Position numbers and translations under genes: made by a program. From the NCBI GenBank assembly GCA_028223895.1, contig JAOIVE010000001.1, positions 1 to 64,000 of the forward strand: a stretch of DNA of 64,000 bases. Direction: 5' to 3'. Shown here piece after piece: positions 55,185 through 63,937 of the stretch; within the stretch, counting starts at the first letter, position 1, and each line of letters opens with the position of its first letter. Source of the stretch: Rickettsiales bacterium. GTDB lineage: Bacteria > Pseudomonadota > Alphaproteobacteria > Rickettsiales > UBA6187. The notes under the pieces were generated by a model. That model ran no database searches. It saw only the letters and a program-made list of their open reading frames with translations, and was not told the origin of the DNA.

Positions 55185-55376
55185 ATGATATTATTTAAAA
55201 AAGAATCATCTTTCGGACATAAACAAGGACAAGGAAGCAAAAAACAGGAGCAACCCTCTAAAAGTGCCCAGTCGCACAAAAACAAGGACGCTTCCTGTGA
55301 TACTAAACCTAATAAGGGCCACAAAAGCGGATCATCTTGTGGAACTTCTCCTAAAAAAGGTGACACCTGCAATTAA
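55185..55376 (+). CDS. Lys/Cys-rich microprotein (63 aa), CGTSPKKGDTCN family
   Basis: MILFKKESSFGHKQ...SSCGTSPKKGDTCN*. Confidence 0.65.
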   Translation: MILFKKESSFGHKQGQGSKKQEQPSKSAQSHKNKDASCDTKPNKGHKSGSSCGTSPKKGDTCN

Positions 55377-55436
55377 AATGGTAAGCGCATACCTTCCTGT
55401 GTATAACAGGGAGGTGTGTGTTTAGGTCGATGAATT

Positions 55437-55592
55437 ATGGAAAGTGATCATATAATGGACGATGAGGTCGAAAATGGTAATCAGCTCCTGGTAAATATGC
55501 CTGATATTGAGAATTATATTATTGAGTATACGCCTAGAAAAAGCTCCACCATGGTTAATTTCTTCCACGCAGGCTTAACAAATGTTGAGTAG
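55437..55592 (+). CDS. Microprotein (51 aa), MPDIE family
   Basis: MESDHIMDDEVENGNQLLVNMPDIENYIIEYTPRKSSTMVNFFHAGLTNVE*. Confidence 0.5.
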   Translation: MESDHIMDDEVENGNQLLVNMPDIENYIIEYTPRKSSTMVNFFHAGLTNVE

Positions 55593-55638
55593 TATAAATT
55601 TTTGAATTTCCCTTACAACGGTTAGTGGCAAATCCTCA

Positions 55639-55797
55639 TTAATCCGTTGCCAAATTGCAGCAATATTCCTCTTTCTTGTTGAGTTTTTTTGAATTATCAA
55701 TGTGTTTTTCAACTATCTTTAAGCTAGATTCCTTTGGAAGATTTTGCTGTATTTCCTTTATATCAGATTTCTCGATTATCCTATTGACAACACGCAT
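55639..55797 (-). CDS. Microprotein (52 aa), CCNLATD family
   Basis: MRVVNRIIEKSDIKEIQQNLPKESSLKIVEKHIDNSKKLNKKEEYCCNLATD*. Confidence 0.5.
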   Translation of the reverse strand: MRVVNRIIEKSDIKEIQQNLPKESSLKIVEKHIDNSKKLNKKEEYCCNLATD

Positions 55798-55869
55798 TAT
55801 TTTTTCTCACCTTTAAGTTGTAAAGAAGTTGCTTTGATATATGCTTATAATCAAAAACCCGGTAAAACC

Positions 55870-55883
55870 TTGATGGGTATCAA
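55870..55883. promoter_or_regulatory. Fnr/FixK-type box TTGATGGGTATCAA
   Basis: 14 nt upstream of regulator ATG. Confidence 0.75.
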
Positions 55884-55897
55884 GTGAGACAAATAAG

Positions 55898-56695
55898 ATG
55901 GAAAAACTACTTGAAAAATCGGCATCACAAGGGGTGTTACACAAATTTATGCAAAGTAAAGAAGCTTATAGAAGTTTTCTAAAACGAATGCCTTTATTTT
56001 GTGAGTTTTCTGAAACGTGCTTAAGTGAAGTTCTGGCCAATAGCCGCATTAAACACCATAAAAAAGGCGACATCCTTTTCATGACTGGTGATAATGCTCA
56101 AAACTTTCGTATTATTGTCAATGGCTGGATAAAACTTTACCGAGAAACACGTGATGGGCATGAAGCAGTTGTTTCTGTTCTTACAAATAACGAGGTTTTT
56201 GGTAAAACCGCTATTTTGAGTAAAGGAACCTACGCCTATACGGCTGAAGCAATAACAGATACGGAGATGTTGATGATTCCTGCTGCGTTTATGTTAAAAA
56301 TGGCCGAACATAAAGATGATTATGATCATTTTCTGGCAAAATTCCTTGAAGAGGAGCTAAATGACAGCAATCAGCTTGGTTTGCATGCGGAGCACCTGGG
56401 GCAAATGACCTCAGCCGAAAGAGTCGGCTGCTTTCTTCTACGCTTATGTAGTATACAGAAAGAAGGAAGCATTACGTTTCAACTTCCATATGAAAAAGCT
56501 CTGGTTGCCGGGAAGCTGGGTATGACAGCAGAAACTTTTTCACGGTCGTTAAACCAATTGATCACTCGTGGGGTAGAAACAAAAAACTCCGTTGTCACCA
56601 TTCATAATATAGAGCAACTGCGTACCCATATTTGTGAACACTGCTCCGCTACAACTCTTGAATGTCCACTTGGTGCAGAAACAGAGACCATTTAA
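55898..56695 (+). CDS. Crp/Fnr family regulator, paralog of 20640..21425
   Basis: HTH 'AGKLGMTAETFSRSLNQL'; C-term HICEHCSATTLECPLG. Confidence 0.85.
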   Translation: MEKLLEKSASQGVLHKFMQSKEAYRSFLKRMPLFCEFSETCLSEVLANSRIKHHKKGDILFMTGDNAQNFRIIVNGWIKLYRETRDGHEAVVSVLTNNEVFGKTAILSKGTYAYTAEAITDTEMLMIPAAFMLKMAEHKDDYDHFLAKFLEEELNDSNQLGLHAEHLGQMTSAERVGCFLLRLCSIQKEGSITFQLPYEKALVAGKLGMTAETFSRSLNQLITRGVETKNSVVTIHNIEQLRTHICEHCSATTLECPLGAETETI

Positions 56696-57072
56696 AATCC
56701 AAGCCTGCTTTTTAACCATTCAAGATCAAGTTTTTCAGGGTGTGCAATATATTCTTCGGGGTGTTTCACTACTTGTTCAATATAACCCAGATTCACCCTC
56801 CATGCTTTTTTAACATCCGCCGGTTTGCCGTCCTGCACCAATTTGTTATTCTTGAATTTTAATGAAAAAGCACCTTTTGGTTTTTCATCATAAATGGCAA
56901 GATCAATTGGGCGATTTCCCATCATCGTTTCAGTGACGGATAAAATTTCTTTATAGGGAAATTCATCCTTATGCCGCTCAATAGCCTTGTTACAAATAGC
57001 CAGATAGAGTTCAAAAAGATTTTCTATGTCTTTTTGATCGTTCCCATTTTCTATTTTAATGCGTTTTTCCAT
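56692..57072 (-). CDS. Conserved hypothetical, paralog of 21422..21802
   Basis: 126 aa, same length and motifs. Confidence 0.65.
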   Translation of the reverse strand: MEKRIKIENGNDQKDIENLFELYLAICNKAIERHKDEFPYKEILSVTETMMGNRPIDLAIYDEKPKGAFSLKFKNNKLVQDGKPADVKKAWRVNLGYIEQVVKHPEEYIAHPEKLDLEWLKSRLGF

Positions 57073-57083
57073 TATATTTCTCC

Positions 57084-57533
57084 TTACACATGCACAATTT
57101 TATTCAAATGCTCTTGAATCTGCTCAGGTGTAAGCTCCATCAAGTCCTTATCCAATTCCAGGGCGATTATATCCTTAACTTCCTTACTCAGCGCTTTACG
57201 CAAAAATCCCAGCACTTTTGGCGGTGCGGCCACTACAAGTCGATTATATTCTTTTTCTTCAAGCGCCTTATCCAGATGATCGGCTACTTCATGCATGAAT
57301 GCCTTGCGTGACAAAGTCCGGTCACTTGTATGCGGTTCAATAATGTGTCTGGCTCCTCCGACGCTATCATATGTTCTTCCCAATTCACGCCGCCCTGTAG
57401 GTTCATCGGTACGGATCAGTTTTGCCGTAAGAGTATGGTTTAGTTCTCCCAAGTGATGATCTTCATTCCTTGTATAAAAACGGGCATGTTTGCTATCAAT
57501 TACAGCTATCCATGTTATTATTTTGCGTGTCAT
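57084..57533 (-). CDS. Host attachment family protein
   Basis: Paralog of 21814..22296. Confidence 0.75.
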   Translation of the reverse strand: MTRKIITWIAVIDSKHARFYTRNEDHHLGELNHTLTAKLIRTDEPTGRRELGRTYDSVGGARHIIEPHTSDRTLSRKAFMHEVADHLDKALEEKEYNRLVVAAPPKVLGFLRKALSKEVKDIIALELDKDLMELTPEQIQEHLNKIVHV

Positions 57534-57547
57534 ATGTTTTCCAATAA

Positions 57548-57853
57548 CTATATCGGCGCAGCGTCGGTAAAACTATTACGCTGGTGTTTAATGCAGCGTC
57601 CGATAGTGAGTGTTCCGTTCTGGACAGTAAGCATTACGGCATCACTTCCATTGTGTGGGAATTCAAATGACATACGCACAGCTCCACCACGTTGTAATAG
57701 TTTACTATGTTGCTCTAATATGGTAGCGCTGAGTTCATGGCAGAGCGTTTTAAAATGCTCTGCCTCTTCATCCGATAATGCGTCTGCTTTTAAAGCAGGA
57801 GAAACCTCAGATAATTTCTCCCACTTTAATGCCGTGGATTGTTGGTATGCCAT
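57548..57853 (-). CDS. Hypothetical protein
   Basis: 101 aa ORF within co-directional stress operon. Confidence 0.5.
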   Translation of the reverse strand: MAYQQSTALKWEKLSEVSPALKADALSDEEAEHFKTLCHELSATILEQHSKLLQRGGAVRMSFEFPHNGSDAVMLTVQNGTLTIGRCIKHQRNSFTDAAPI

Positions 57854-57862
57854 GATTACCTC

Positions 57863-58195
57863 CTATGCTGCCTTGCTATGATCGCCAGTAAACCAATCTT
57901 CAACACCGCCTTCATAGGCATACACATTGGCAAAACCGGCCTTTTCCAGTTTTTTAGCTGCCTTGATAGAGGCATCACATTTAGACCCGGCGCAATACAC
58001 CACTACTTTACGTTTTTTTGAGCCAACAGTTTTTTCCACAGTTTCCTCAAAATTACCTTGATCATGAGGAATATTAATAGAAGTCTCTATATGCTTTTTA
58101 TTAAAATATTCCTGTGAAAGTACATTAATAAGCACAAAATCCTCATGCTTCTTATCATGCATTTGCTTGATTTCTTTTTTAGTGATCGTTTTCAT
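57863..58195 (-). CDS. Rhodanese-like domain protein
   Basis: 'VVVYCAGSKCDASIKAAKKLEKAGFANVYAYEGGVEDW'. Confidence 0.85.
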   Translation of the reverse strand: MKTITKKEIKQMHDKKHEDFVLINVLSQEYFNKKHIETSINIPHDQGNFEETVEKTVGSKKRKVVVYCAGSKCDASIKAAKKLEKAGFANVYAYEGGVEDWFTGDHSKAA

Positions 58196-58206
58196 TTTTA
58201 TTCTCC

Positions 58207-58980
58207 TTATGCTATTTTTATTTTTTTATCTTTGGAATCGGATTCACGGTTAGGTTCTTTAGCAGATGAAACTTCCCTTCCTGCGGTTTTTGACCATTCA
58301 ATTGCCTCCTGTTTTTTCTTCTCGCTTTTTGAAGATTGGGCACCGCTTTGGGCTTCAATCTTTAATTTGCGGGATTTGCTTTTTGCTTCCTGCTTTTTCG
58401 GTATTTCCACCGTAAGTACGTTCTGCTCAAATCTGGCACTGGCTTTTTCCACATCCGCTTCTTCAGGCAATGCAATGGTACGGCTAAAAGCACCAAAATG
58501 ACATTCACGGCGAAGATAGCTATCACCTTCATCTTTTTCTTCCGAGCAGCGTGTGCCGCTTATGGTAATAGCATTGTCGGAAATGGAAACCTCCAGATCT
58601 TTAGCACTTAAACCGGGAACATCTGCCCTGACTTTAAATTTATTACCATTTTCTATGATATTGACATAAGGCTCGGTCGTTGTGCCTGTCACCCAGGGTG
58701 TAGACATTTGGCGGTTATTGAACAATTCGCTAAATATCCGGTGCGTGTTTCGTTGAAACGCAGAGAATATATCTTCTTCGGCATCCCAAACTGAAGGAGC
58801 CATAAAAGATGGTCTGGAAAAGTTTGAAAACGCCTCTCTTGCGGAACGGTTCAGTTCCCGCTGGAGAGAAAACATCGGTTGCCACCATAAGGCATCCTTC
58901 GGATTTGCTGCACTTTTTAGTATGTTAAGTTGCTGAGTCATTTTGGTTTCCTTTAATTTAGGTTTTAGTTGTAACTTCAT
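58207..58980 (-). CDS. Hsp20 family protein, extended
   Basis: ACD 'VPGLSAKDLEVSISDNAITISGTR...ARFEQNVLTVEIPKK'. Confidence 0.85.
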   Translation of the reverse strand: MKLQLKPKLKETKMTQQLNILKSAANPKDALWWQPMFSLQRELNRSAREAFSNFSRPSFMAPSVWDAEEDIFSAFQRNTHRIFSELFNNRQMSTPWVTGTTTEPYVNIIENGNKFKVRADVPGLSAKDLEVSISDNAITISGTRCSEEKDEGDSYLRRECHFGAFSRTIALPEEADVEKASARFEQNVLTVEIPKKQEAKSKSRKLKIEAQSGAQSSKSEKKKQEAIEWSKTAGREVSSAKEPNRESDSKDKKIKIA

Positions 58981-59484
58981 TTAAGCAGCCTCTTTTATTT
59001 CCACTTTACGCGAAGATTTTACCGCTTCTTCTTTTTTAGGTATTTCCACCCAGAGCACGCCTTTCTTGAAACTAGCCTTTGCTTTATCGGCATTAGCCGT
59101 TTCAGGCAAAGAAATGGTACGTTGGTATGAACCATAGAAGCGCTCACGGCGGACGTAATTATCCTCTTTGTCTTCTTTGGATGCTTTCTTTTCCGCTTTT
59201 ATGGTTAAATAATTATCATTAATGGTAACATCCACATCCTCCTGTTTTAATCCCGGCAGTTCAGCCTCGATTTTAAAACTCTTATCGTTTTCAATAACGT
59301 CAACGGGAAGTGTGAGTAAATTATTGCCAGCCCATAAAGAAGAAGTTGGCAATTCATTCTGAAAGCCATTGAAAAAATCATCAAAAACCTGATTTATTTC
59401 TTGATTCAGAGAGGTAAAAGGACTCCTTTCTTTTCTTACGTTGATATTTCCAAATCTGTTCCAGGGTGTAATATTAAATGCCAT
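58981..59484 (-). CDS. Hsp20 family protein, paralog of 22351..22854
   Basis: Same length (167 aa), high identity. Confidence 0.9.
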   Translation of the reverse strand: MAFNITPWNRFGNINVRKERSPFTSLNQEINQVFDDFFNGFQNELPTSSLWAGNNLLTLPVDVIENDKSFKIEAELPGLKQEDVDVTINDNYLTIKAEKKASKEDKEDNYVRRERFYGSYQRTISLPETANADKAKASFKKGVLWVEIPKKEEAVKSSRKVEIKEAA

Positions 59485-59578
59485 GGTAATTCTCCTATAA
59501 TAATTTAGTTATATGTCCAAAACCTATGGGGAACATACAGGTTAAGGGTTGCCCCCTTTTTTGTATCTCCCCACAGGA

Positions 59579-59611
59579 GTAGACGGAAATTTTCATTTCC
59601 GTCTACTTTTT
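59579..59611 (+). terminator. Intrinsic terminator-like hairpin, plus strand
   Basis: gtagacggaaat-tttc-atttccgtctac followed by ttttt. Confidence 0.65.
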
Positions 59612-59709
59612 CCTGGTTGCTTTCATTTAAACATTCCTGTTTTTGATACTGTTTTTTCTGAAAGGCTAACCAAGTAAGCATAAAAAAACACTTTCCTGTC
59701 GATCTTTAC

Positions 59710-59723
59710 TTGATAGGCATCAA
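59710..59723. promoter_or_regulatory. Fnr/FixK-type box TTGATAGGCATCAA
   Basis: hsp20-CBS intergenic. Confidence 0.75.
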
Positions 59724-59761
59724 CCGGTTTTAAGAATTTATTTTTTAGAAAAATTATGCGC

Positions 59762-59775
59762 TTGATAGCTGTCAA
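59762..59775. promoter_or_regulatory. Fnr/FixK-type box TTGATAGCTGTCAA
   Basis: hsp20-CBS intergenic, second box. Confidence 0.75.
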
Positions 59776-59919
59776 GTATTTACCTGGCGGAATCTGGTTC
59801 TCTAGCCCTACCATGATGCGTTCATATGCGGATTACCAAAAGTAATTACTATAAAAAAACCGGCATCACTGATGTTCATGGTGTTTTTTATTCAACACTA
59901 AATTGTAAGGAGAATCGTC

Positions 59920-60069
59920 ATGGTTCAGGTTCAGAAAAGACAGCCGAAAGGCAAACAAAAGCAGCCCCAACCTAAAGGGAAACAACAACCTTCTTCACCG
60001 CAAAAACTGTTGGAGCTTAAGCCCAATAAGCAAAGTTCCAAGCCGGAGAAGCATGGAAGCTGCAGTTAA
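59920..60069 (+). CDS. Lys/Gln/Pro-rich microprotein (49 aa)
   Basis: MVQVQKRQPKGKQKQPQPKGKQQPSSPQKLLELKPNKQSSKPEKHGSCS*; aggag upstream. Confidence 0.5.
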   Translation: MVQVQKRQPKGKQKQPQPKGKQQPSSPQKLLELKPNKQSSKPEKHGSCS

Positions 60070-60146
60070 ATAAATGTTGGGATCTCCGGTAAATATACCG
60101 GTTGTCCTACTTAAAACAAATAATTTTTATCAATAGGAGAATTATC

Positions 60147-60581
60147 ATGAATGCACGAGTTAAAGAATTAATGACAGCCAATCCAACACTTATCAGTCCG
60201 GATGCAACATTGCAGGAAGCTGCCGAGAAAATGGAGAAAATTGACTGTGGCGTATTACCGGTAGGGAAGGAAAGCAATCTGGAAGGTATTATCACCGACC
60301 GCGATATTGTCACCCGCGCCATTTCAAAAGGCAAAAACCCTGCTAAAGAAAAGGTTAAGGATTATATGTCCAAGAAGGTTCATGCCTGCAAGGAAAGTGA
60401 TGCCCTTAGAGATGTTGCCGACCAGATGCAGAAACATAAAGTAAGCCGTCTTATTGTAAAAAATGATAGCGGCAAAGTAACCGGTATCTTATCTTTGGGT
60501 TGTATCTTGCGTAAAGAAGCTGATGCCGAAGAAATTGTGGATGTGATTGAACGTACACGCGGTAAGGCTTGCGCTGCATAA
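60147..60581 (+). CDS. CBS-domain pair protein, paralog of 23115..23549
   Basis: MNARVKELMTANPTLISPDATLQEAAEKMEKIDCGVLPVGKE. Confidence 0.85.
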   Translation: MNARVKELMTANPTLISPDATLQEAAEKMEKIDCGVLPVGKESNLEGIITDRDIVTRAISKGKNPAKEKVKDYMSKKVHACKESDALRDVADQMQKHKVSRLIVKNDSGKVTGILSLGCILRKEADAEEIVDVIERTRGKACAA

Positions 60582-60584
60582 GGA

Positions 60585-61037
60585 ATGAATATGGAACAAG
60601 CTGTATTGCTCATGGCAGGCATCAGTATGCTTGTCTTTGGTTTATCTTATTTTTTCCGCGCGAAAGAGTGGGATGCCTGGTTATTACATACAGAGAAACG
60701 GGGAAACCGGGCATCCCTTGTGTTTGGAAGCGTGAATCTGCTGCTTGGCAGTTTTATTGTAGCTTTCCACCCTGTTTGGGAAGGTATCCCGCTTATTCTG
60801 ACTATTATGGGGATTCTTGCCGTTTGTAAGGGGTTTTCCTATTTATTGTTCCCACAGTGGCTGCCCACAAAATTAAAATACGTTAATACCAGTGAAAAGC
60901 CTTTATTACAGGCGTCCGGAATCGTGTTTATTATCATTTCCTTATTATTTCTGGGTAGCTGGTGCATTCAGCATGATATAAAACTGGGAGATATATGGCA
61001 TAATAAAATGCCGATGCACCGAAACCAACAGGAGTAA
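60585..61037 (+). CDS. Four-TM membrane protein, unknown
   Basis: 150 aa hydrophobic ORF. Confidence 0.6.
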   Translation: MNMEQAVLLMAGISMLVFGLSYFFRAKEWDAWLLHTEKRGNRASLVFGSVNLLLGSFIVAFHPVWEGIPLILTIMGILAVCKGFSYLLFPQWLPTKLKYVNTSEKPLLQASGIVFIIISLLFLGSWCIQHDIKLGDIWHNKMPMHRNQQE

Positions 61038-61041
61038 CTAG

Positions 61042-61782
61042 ATGTGTTTTTCCCCGGAAGTTAGTTTTGTCGCTGGTGTCGTTATTGCTTCCATAGGAAT
61101 CGCAACATTACGTAAGGTTGCGTATCGTGAGGAAATTCTCTTTGCTGCAATTCCACTGCTTTTTGCCAGCCAGCAATTTATAGAAGGATCACTGTGGCTG
61201 GTGCTGCAAAAAGGCGGTATGCCCATGCCACAATATTGGTTAACCCAGATTTTTAGCGCCTATGCAGGAATTATATGGCCTATACTGGTTCCGCTTTCAA
61301 TATTTATGATTGAGGGTAATGAAGACAGGAAAAAAGTCCTGGGACTATTGTTCATTATGGGTTTTGGTATCGCTATTTATATGGCCTATGGAATGATGGT
61401 CGGTGAAATCAGCTCACAAGTAGTCGGCCATTGTATCCAGTATAATTACCCATTATCACAAGGTCATTATGTCAAATGGATATACCTGGCCATTGTAGGG
61501 CTGCCATTTTTCTTATCACGGCATCCGATACTCCATAAAATAGGCATCATTAACATCATTATGTTTTTTATAGCTTATTATGCGTATACCGAGACATATG
61601 TTTCGGTATGGTGCTTTTTCGCAGCGGTAATCAGCGGCCTTATCTATTTTTACTTCCGGGCTATACTTAAAGGTAAGTCTTCGACCGCTTCATACGCAGC
61701 CAGAAAACATGTTTTTGTTAAATCACACCCACAAGTAAAAATAACTATTATGAGGAGGCTATTATGTTATCAATTACAATAA
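61042..61782 (+). CDS. DUF6629-like membrane protein
   Basis: MCFSPEVSFVAGVVIASIGIATLRKV... multi-TM. Confidence 0.6.
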   Translation: MCFSPEVSFVAGVVIASIGIATLRKVAYREEILFAAIPLLFASQQFIEGSLWLVLQKGGMPMPQYWLTQIFSAYAGIIWPILVPLSIFMIEGNEDRKKVLGLLFIMGFGIAIYMAYGMMVGEISSQVVGHCIQYNYPLSQGHYVKWIYLAIVGLPFFLSRHPILHKIGIINIIMFFIAYYAYTETYVSVWCFFAAVISGLIYFYFRAILKGKSSTASYAARKHVFVKSHPQVKITIMRRLLCYQLQ

Positions 61783-62129
61783 CTACATCAGATAATCTGA
61801 TTGAAGTAACGGTATCAAATAAACTACAGACAAGGGATTTTAAAGAACTTGCCGATCATGTTGACGCTTTGATCAAAAAGTATGGCAATATCCGAATATT
61901 AATTAATGCTATGGCATTTGATGGTTGGGAAAGCGTTAAAGCCGCTGAAGAACATTTTTGTTTTGTCAAAAAACACCATAAAGATGTTGAGCGTATAGCG
62001 GTCATTGCAAGTCACAGCTGGCAGCACTGGCTGGTTGCTATGGCCAGAGTGTTTGTGCATCCGAAGATTGAGGTATTTGACGTTGATCAGATTACTAAGG
62101 CGAAAGAATGGATAAAAAACGATGAGTGA
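61764..62129 (+). CDS. STAS/SpoIIAA-like protein
   Basis: 'LITEV..' type SpoIIAA-like fold pattern: 'NIRILINAMAFDGWESVKAAEEHFCFVKKHHKDVERIAVIA'. Confidence 0.7.
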   Translation: MLSITITTSDNLIEVTVSNKLQTRDFKELADHVDALIKKYGNIRILINAMAFDGWESVKAAEEHFCFVKKHHKDVERIAVIASHSWQHWLVAMARVFVHPKIEVFDVDQITKAKEWIKNDE

Positions 62130-62139
62130 TAATAACCAA

Positions 62140-62153
62140 TTGATAGCGGTCAA
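62140..62153. promoter_or_regulatory. Fnr/FixK-type box TTGATAGCGGTCAA
   Basis: Upstream of 62221 lipoprotein. Confidence 0.75.
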
Positions 62154-62220
62154 TTGGACTTACGTTGTTTTGCTATATGTATGATTACTCTACATACAAT
62201 AACTTTTATGAGGAAAATAT

Positions 62221-62466
62221 ATGAAAAATTATTACATACTTACCGCCATTATGTTGATCGGTCTTTCCGCGTGTACTACGGCGTCAAAAGATGGAGCGTC
62301 GTTATCTTCTAAAGACCGCGCTTTATTAATGGAAACCCGTGATCTGGCACAGGACGCTAAAAGGCAGTCATCTAAGGCATTGGATGAAGCAAAAAATGCG
62401 CGTGAGACAGCTAATAGGGCAGCTATGAAAGCAGACCGTATTTTCCGTGAGTCGCAGGTAAAGTAA
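62221..62466 (+). CDS. Lpp-like alanine-zipper lipoprotein
   Basis: Lipobox LSAC; heptad Ala-rich helix; C-terminal ...RESQVK. Confidence 0.7.
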   Translation: MKNYYILTAIMLIGLSACTTASKDGASLSSKDRALLMETRDLAQDAKRQSSKALDEAKNARETANRAAMKADRIFRESQVK

Positions 62467-63366
62467 TCATGGCCGTGTAAAAATAGGAACAACTATACCA
62501 TCATGCTTGCGGATAGCATCTTCAACATGAGGCCAGCGTATTCCGGCTTTTGTTCCGGCTTTTTTGGCAATCATATCATAAACCTCCGGCATAGCATAAG
62601 GAGTAGTTTCTGAATGGTTCATAATAGTATCACTTTGTTCCTGCGTTGGTCTTACTTCAAGAAAAAGAATATTATTTTTCCAGCCTAGATTGTAATGGCT
62701 GTCAATAATGGTTACTTTTATTCCAACACTGACATTATTGAACAAGACTTCAATATCTTCCGGGTACATGCGTATACAGCCATGGCTGGAACGTGACCCG
62801 ATACCATATGGTTTGTTAGTACCATGTATTGCTAATTCAGGGATACCAAGGTTAAGGGCATATTTGCCAAGTGGGTTGTCCGGCCCCGGTGGTACGAATT
62901 TCGGTAACTCCGGATCTTTTTTGCGGATAGAAGAAGGGGGAATCCAGGTAGGGTCTTTACGTTTTAATGCTATCTTTGTTATTCCAACAGGAGTGCGCCA
63001 TCCTTCCTTGCCAATACCTATTGGAAAACTCATTACAGTCTTATCATCAGGAAAATAAAATAATCTGAGTCCGGAGAGGTTAATTACAATACCGCTACGC
63101 TCTGTATCCGGAAGTACATGCATAAGAGGTAGGAAAAGCAATGTATCCTGCCCCGGAAGCCACGGATCAATGCCCGGATTTGCCGCCATTACTTCAACGA
63201 TGCCAAGGTCAAATTTTCTGGCGATGGAATAGAGAGTTTCATCCTTTCCAATAGTATAATGACGTACTTCACCTATGACATCTTCTGTGCGGTCATATGT
63301 TGCACTTACTGCCAATGTAGGCGAAGCAATAAAAAGGACGAGAAAAAGCCGGGCATAATGTTTCAT
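62467..63366 (-). CDS. LysM + L,D-transpeptidase (YkuD/ErfK)
   Basis: 'HYTIGKDETLYSIARKFDLG' and 'IHGTNKPYGIGSRSSHGCIRMYPEDI'. Confidence 0.9.
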   Translation of the reverse strand: MKHYARLFLVLFIASPTLAVSATYDRTEDVIGEVRHYTIGKDETLYSIARKFDLGIVEVMAANPGIDPWLPGQDTLLFLPLMHVLPDTERSGIVINLSGLRLFYFPDDKTVMSFPIGIGKEGWRTPVGITKIALKRKDPTWIPPSSIRKKDPELPKFVPPGPDNPLGKYALNLGIPELAIHGTNKPYGIGSRSSHGCIRMYPEDIEVLFNNVSVGIKVTIIDSHYNLGWKNNILFLEVRPTQEQSDTIMNHSETTPYAMPEVYDMIAKKAGTKAGIRWPHVEDAIRKHDGIVVPIFTRP

Positions 63367-63373
63367 ATTTTAC

Positions 63374-63937
63374 TTATATAGCTATATCATGAATATGTAC
63401 ATCATGGGCGGAATGTTTTTTTAGAATTTTAAGTGCCCATTTTTCACGTATAACACCATCCGTTTGCACCCATAGCAATAGGCCTCCGTGTTCAATTTGT
63501 TCCTTGATATAATCGGCATGGTGCTGCCCCAGCATCCAGGCATATAGCCCGCCAAATGAAGCCCCAACAGCTCCTGCGGCTATAGCAGCGGTAATAGCTG
63601 CCAATAATGTGCCACCTGATGCAACTACCATTGCCGTTGCAGTAGTGGCCACAACATAAAGCGGGAAACCAGTCAAAGCGCCTTCGCCTTCACCGATGGA
63701 TTCTAGTGGCACGAAAATAGTACGCGGGGCTTTAGGATCGTCTTCCTCTTTTTCTACGTGCTTGTAAATATGACCAAATTTTTTCTTTATCGTTTTAGCA
63801 TCGGCTAATACGCTAAAATGTCTGCGTTCAAACCCATAGGTTTGTAAGTCATCAAGTGCGGCTTGCAAGCTATCTGCATCATTGAATACGGCAACTGCCT
63901 CACGGACGGTTTCTAGTTTTTTCTTTGACTGTTTCAT
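63374..63937 (-). CDS. General-stress 17M-like protein
   Basis: Architecture like 7519..8061. Confidence 0.5.
   Translation of the reverse strand: MKQSKKKLETVREAVAVFNDADSLQAALDDLQTYGFERRHFSVLADAKTIKKKFGHIYKHVEKEEDDPKAPRTIFVPLESIGEGEGALTGFPLYVVATTATAMVVASGGTLLAAITAAIAAGAVGASFGGLYAWMLGQHHADYIKEQIEHGGLLLWVQTDGVIREKWALKILKKHSAHDVHIHDIAI

Noticed and set aside
59623-59814. 63-aa minus-strand ORF
   Set aside because: Covers both Fnr-type boxes in the hsp20-CBS intergenic region; likely spurious.
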